Positions 60,979 to 64,000 of a stretch of 64,000 nucleotides of DNA are shown here, in pieces. The notes under the pieces are model-generated. The model was not told where the DNA came from. It saw only the letters and a program-made list of their open reading frames with translations, and did not search any database. Each line of letters starts with the position of its first letter. The stretch's first letter is position 1. Both the position numbers and the translations under genes were made by a program. Source of the stretch: Algihabitans albus (GTDB lineage Bacteria; Pseudomonadota; Alphaproteobacteria; Kiloniellales; DSM-21159); NCBI RefSeq assembly GCF_003572205.1, contig NZ_QXNY01000007.1:1-64000 (forward strand), read 5' to 3'.

Positions 60979-62025
60979 TCAGGCAGGCTTTTGGAGGACG
61001 ACCAGCTTGGTCATGGCCGGGATAAGCTCGCAGGTCTGGCTCACCTTAAATCCGATCTCCTGACCCATCCGGGTTAGCCAGCCGACCGACAGCGAGCGCG
61101 CATCTGGCGTAAAGGCCATATGCTGAAGCTGCCAGAGCGCGGCCAGCGCCGGGCCGCGGCGGTCGTCCTCGACCATGAAGTCGTGCACCATCAATTTGCC
61201 GGCCGGCGCCAGGGCGGCGAAGGCGTTGCGCAGTAGGCTTTCCACCGCACCCCCGGGCACGCCGCTCATGAGATAGGACATCAGGATCGCATCCTGGTTG
61301 CCGGGCCACTGCACCTCGATCGCATTTCCGGGGATATAGCGGACGCGGTCGACCAGCCCGGCTTCGGAGATGAAGCGCCAGCCGATCTCGGCCACGTTCG
61401 GAAAGTCGATAATCGTGGCGTGCAGCTGCTCGTAGGCCTTGCAGAGGCTGATGGTCACCGCACCCGTGCCGCCACCGACGTCCAATAGGGATGTCGTGCC
61501 GGCCAGATCGACAATCCGGGCCAGCGTGCGGCCCGGTCCCAGAGAGCCGGCATGCTGGCTTTCGGAATAGACCGAGGCCTGCTCCTCGTCCGCCATCCAG
61601 TGGCGGTACGACGCGATGGCCTCGTCCGGCAACTGGTCCTGCATCACGGCGTTCAACTGCAGCAGGAAAGGGTACATCTGCTGGTCGATCTGGTAGCGCA
61701 GATAGTCGCCGAAATCGTATTTCGACTGACGCGAAAGGAAGCTTTCGGCCGCTGGCGAGTTCTGCAAGCGCGTCTTGTCGGCATAGATCAGGAGACCGAT
61801 GCTGACCAGCGCCGTGGTCAGCATTCCGATCCGATTGACGGGGACGCCCGTCGCCTCGGCCAGTTCCTCGACGGTCTTGGCACCGTCCGCCAAGGCCGTG
61901 AAAAGCTCGATGTGCAGCCCTGCGAACAGCGCTTTCGACGCCATGAAACTGAAGGCGATCGAAGACAGCTCTTCGGCGGTCTCGACCGGTTTGGCCTCGC
62001 CGCCAAGAATGTCTTGTACGTTCAT
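60979..62025 (-). CDS. SAM-dependent O-methyltransferase (plant-type/acetylserotonin OMT-like)
   Basis: A 348-residue enzyme starting at ATG 62025 with AGGAG twelve bases upstream. The N-terminal dimerisation helices (about residues 10-95: AFSFMASKALFAGLHIELFT, ELAEATGVPVNRIGMLTTAL) are followed by a Rossmann methyltransferase domain: motif I SLLDVGGGTGAVTISLCKAY at about residue 165, motif II near ATIIDFPNVAEIG and a late helix with MVHDFMVEDDRRGPALAALW. Typical substrates are aromatic hydroxyls or polyketides. It stands alone before a gene-poor region, so no pathway can be assigned. Confidence 0.88.
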   Translation of the reverse strand: MNVQDILGGEAKPVETAEELSSIAFSFMASKALFAGLHIELFTALADGAKTVEELAEATGVPVNRIGMLTTALVSIGLLIYADKTRLQNSPAAESFLSRQSKYDFGDYLRYQIDQQMYPFLLQLNAVMQDQLPDEAIASYRHWMADEEQASVYSESQHAGSLGPGRTLARIVDLAGTTSLLDVGGGTGAVTISLCKAYEQLHATIIDFPNVAEIGWRFISEAGLVDRVRYIPGNAIEVQWPGNQDAILMSYLMSGVPGGAVESLLRNAFAALAPAGKLMVHDFMVEDDRRGPALAALWQLQHMAFTPDARSLSVGWLTRMGQEIGFKVSQTCELIPAMTKLVVLQKPA

Positions 62026-62034
62026 TGGTTCTGA

Positions 62035-62618
62035 AAACTCCTTTGGATCCAGGAGGGACGGCGAGCATACAGGGTCTTCGCTGCAGCGCAACATGAGGGC
62101 GGAAAGGGTGCGTCCAGGCGCCGTCGGGGGCAGTACGAGCGGGAGCGCTCATCGCGGTGTGAAGGCCAATCCGAGGCCGCTGCACGGTCGAAGGCAGATG
62201 GGACTCTTCCAGGTTCCCGATTTAAATGCCTCACCGAGTTGGTACGGAGAGCGACGCCTACGGTTGGGCGTGAGACGGCCTGTCCGGCGTTTTCAAAGCC
62301 CCACTCCGAGGGATATCGGGGCTCGCACGGCTCACTGTGCCGCCGTGAAGCAGGTTACGAGAGGGTCGCTTGTCTCAGAGATGGAGTTCCACGTTCTTCC
62401 GGAAGATCAGTCGCCGCGTCGCCGATTGCAAACCCTTTATAGAGTACTATTGCAGGAAGTCTCACCCTGTATGAAAGCTGACAATCGCACAGGTTCGGCG
62501 CGGGGGGGGGTGTCCGCAATCGGGTGATTGGGCAGTACGGGGAGTCCACAGGTATCGACACGGCGCGCCGCATCGCTGCCGCAGTCACGGTCCGGCTATC
62601 GATCGCTTGGGCGCGAGG
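62035..62618. other. gene-poor region of about 580 bp
   Basis: No reading frame here has clear similarity, start signal or normal codon use. The stretch is less GC-rich than its surroundings, includes a short AT-rich run (CCCTTTATAGAGTACTATTG near 62430-62450) and a run of nine G at 62502-62510. Promoters of the methyltransferase gene must lie in its left edge. It could hold a decayed gene or mobile-element remnant; I cannot identify one. Confidence 0.5.
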
Positions 62619-63251
62619 CTAGGGCTGTACCCAGGTCTCGGTCAGGTTGCCGGCGTCGTCCCAGGTGAAGCGGGCGGCGCGGTGGCCCTGATGGCTGAGG
62701 TAGAGCCAGTCCAGCCGGCGGATCTGGCAGAGCACGACGGTGAAGTTTCGGCGTCCGGCCAGGCTCTCTTCCTCCGTCGGGCTGCGGTCGGCCAGGGCGG
62801 CGGGCAGGCCCGATGTCGGTGTCTCGGTCGGGCGGCCGGGCGGCTGGTGGGTCATGTAACAGCGGCGGCTGAACAGCCGGGTGCCCTGCCAAGCCGCGTC
62901 CGCGGCGGCGTCCGCCTCCCGATGGACCTTGGCGAGGGCCTGAACGCGGAGCTGAGTTTCCTCGGCCGCATCGTAGAACAGGAAACTGACGCGCGGGTCC
63001 GTCCCGATCTGGCGGATCTTGGCGCTGCGTGCGTCGCTGTGGACGCGCAGCAGGTGGTGTCTCCGGTCGACCCCGCGCAGCACGACACTGCGGGCGTCCG
63101 GCCCTTCGTCGGGCGTGGAGGTCGCCAGGACCGGCAGATGAAAGCCGTGCTTGCGGTCGCTCACCCCGACCTGCAGCAGATGCCAGCAGTTCTCGAGAAC
63201 GGTGCCGAGGTCCGGCTCGTCATCGCGATGGCAGATGTGCACCAAGGTCAT
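62619..63251 (-). CDS. pyridoxamine 5'-phosphate oxidase-like flavoprotein
   Basis: A 210-residue split-barrel protein. The first half has GFHLPVLATSTPDEGPDARS and VLRGVDRRHHLLRVHSDARS, with the K-I-x-Q-I then FLFYD pattern of PNPOx-like FMN proteins. The C-terminal WLYLSHQGHRAARFTWDD matches the PNPOx C-terminal dimerisation region. It resembles the FMN-binding split-barrel group rather than true PdxH, so the role is uncertain. It is divergent from the endonuclease-like gene with about 125 bp between starts. Confidence 0.85.
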   Translation of the reverse strand: MTLVHICHRDDEPDLGTVLENCWHLLQVGVSDRKHGFHLPVLATSTPDEGPDARSVVLRGVDRRHHLLRVHSDARSAKIRQIGTDPRVSFLFYDAAEETQLRVQALAKVHREADAAADAAWQGTRLFSRRCYMTHQPPGRPTETPTSGLPAALADRSPTEEESLAGRRNFTVVLCQIRRLDWLYLSHQGHRAARFTWDDAGNLTETWVQP

Positions 63252-63377
63252 TCTTCGCGCCCCGAAAGGGCCGGTTGAAAAACGATAGGTTCAGGCTCGA
63301 AACCATCTACTTTCGCAGATAGGCAGGCTACTCTTCGGTTTCCAGGGAGCGGCCCTGTAGTGGCATAGTCGCATCCC

Positions 63378-64000
63378 ATGAGCACGAGCTTTCGGCTGGC
63401 CACCTTCAACCTGGAGAGTCTCGGCGACGGCGACCGCGGCGGGCCGCCGCTGGCGCCGCGGCTGTCGGCCCTGCGCCCGCTGCTGCTGGCCCTGGAGGCC
63501 GAGGTGGTCTGCCTGCAGGAAGTGAATGCCGTCTCGCGCGACAAGCGGCCGCGCCAACCCGAGGGGTTGGAGGCCCTGATCGCCGGGACGCCCTATGCCG
63601 AAGCGGCGCGGTGCCTGTCGCTGGGCGTCACCGGGACGCACCTGGCCGACCGCCATAACCTGGCGATTCTGAGCCGTCTGCCGATCCGGAGTTGGCAGTC
63701 CTTGCACCATGCCTTCGTGCCGCCGCTCGACTTGCCGCTGATCGGACGGGAGGGCGTGCAGGTGACGCGAAACTTCGACCGTCCGCTGCTGTTCGCCGAG
63801 TTGGAGCTGGCCGACGGACGGATGCTGCACCTGCTCAATCTGCATCTGCGCGCACCTCTGGCCGCCGCCTTTCCAGGCGGCAAACGCGAGGGCACCTGGC
63901 GCGACACGGCGGCCTGGGCGGAGGGCCTCTACCACGCGTCGCTGCTGCGCAGCGCTCAGGCGCTGGAGGCGCGGCTGCTGGTGGAACGGATCTTCGACGC
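63378..64000 (+). CDS. endonuclease/exonuclease/phosphatase family protein (3' partial)
   Basis: The gene runs off the end of the window; about 207 residues are visible from ATG 63378, and no stop codon occurs in frame. The catalytic residues of the DNase I-like fold are present: Asn in ATFNLESL, Glu in VVCLQEVN, the RHNLAILSR segment and Asn/His in LLNLHLRAPLA. The missing C-terminus should hold the D-x-N and S-D-H motifs. No signal peptide is seen. Substrate (nucleic acid, phosphodiester or inositol phosphate) cannot be told. Confidence 0.85.
   Translation, partial: MSTSFRLATFNLESLGDGDRGGPPLAPRLSALRPLLLALEAEVVCLQEVNAVSRDKRPRQPEGLEALIAGTPYAEAARCLSLGVTGTHLADRHNLAILSRLPIRSWQSLHHAFVPPLDLPLIGREGVQVTRNFDRPLLFAELELADGRMLHLLNLHLRAPLAAAFPGGKREGTWRDTAAWAEGLYHASLLRSAQALEARLLVERIFD

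Noticed and set aside
62239-62442. Small plus-strand frame in the gene-poor region
   Set aside because: No ribosome-binding site, no similarity and irregular codon use.

Overview
The window is GC-rich throughout, with dense gene packing, many 1-8 bp overlaps between consecutive genes, and GTG/TTG starts. The gene set (LapB/LapC-like type I secretion, glx/mgs-type glutamate synthase homologues with a type III glutamine synthetase, Bacteroidetes-unlike BtuB/BtuFCD, GFA, DUF1028, HpaB) suggests a free-living alphaproteobacterium, possibly a Rhodospirillales-type heterotroph. That taxonomic placement is inference from gene content. I saw no rRNA, tRNA, CRISPR array or intact insertion sequence.

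Layout. 1-7576: a right-handed beta-helix protein with C-terminal RTX repeats (5' end outside the window), followed by a complete type I secretion system (TolC-like, ABC ATPase/permease, HlyD-like). 7593-10078 (minus): a family 2 glycosyltransferase and a secreted beta-helix protein. 10311-11267: a secreted trypsin-like protease. 11370-16426 (minus): type III glutamine synthetase/GMA synthetase homologue, the three split glutamate-synthase-like subunits (N-methylglutamate synthase/Glx type) and an XRE-cupin regulator. 16542-24484: a GntR/UTRA repressor divergent from a five-gene peptide-type ABC importer plus a phosphodiesterase, with a perfect 20-bp palindrome between them. 24502-28250: DUF1254/1214 protein, then a fluoroacetate-dehalogenase-like hydrolase coupled to a tartrate/D-malate dehydrogenase.

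28310-35272: a cobalamin riboswitch followed by btuB, btuF, btuC, btuD, tonB and an unknown gene, mostly overlapping, which together make a self-contained B12 uptake operon. 35259-38317: membrane protein, iron-containing alcohol dehydrogenase, PAS-domain protein. 38434-39276: the 5' parts of an ahpD-like gene and a DUF808 gene fused head-on at about 38791, a deletion scar or an assembly join. 39377-44980: LysE exporter, AraC regulator, GFA protein, a PNPOx-FNR-2Fe2S fusion enzyme, a glutathione transferase and a TetR regulator. 44997-49266: TetR/enoyl-CoA hydratase divergent pair, then MATE exporter and atypical SDR divergent from another TetR; the TetR intergenic regions carry clear candidate operators.

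49336-51014: two-gene ABC-2 exporter. 51276-55413: HpaB-family monooxygenase, a flavin reductase-RidA fusion, a DUF1028 protein and a LysR regulator, which I consider the best candidate for an undescribed catabolic module. 55542-58158: two secreted proteins of unknown function and a DUF924 protein. 58226-60427: FAD monooxygenase divergent from a LysR regulator. 60530-64000: small secreted protein, O-methyltransferase, a gene-poor stretch, a PNPOx-like flavoprotein and a truncated endonuclease/exonuclease/phosphatase gene.
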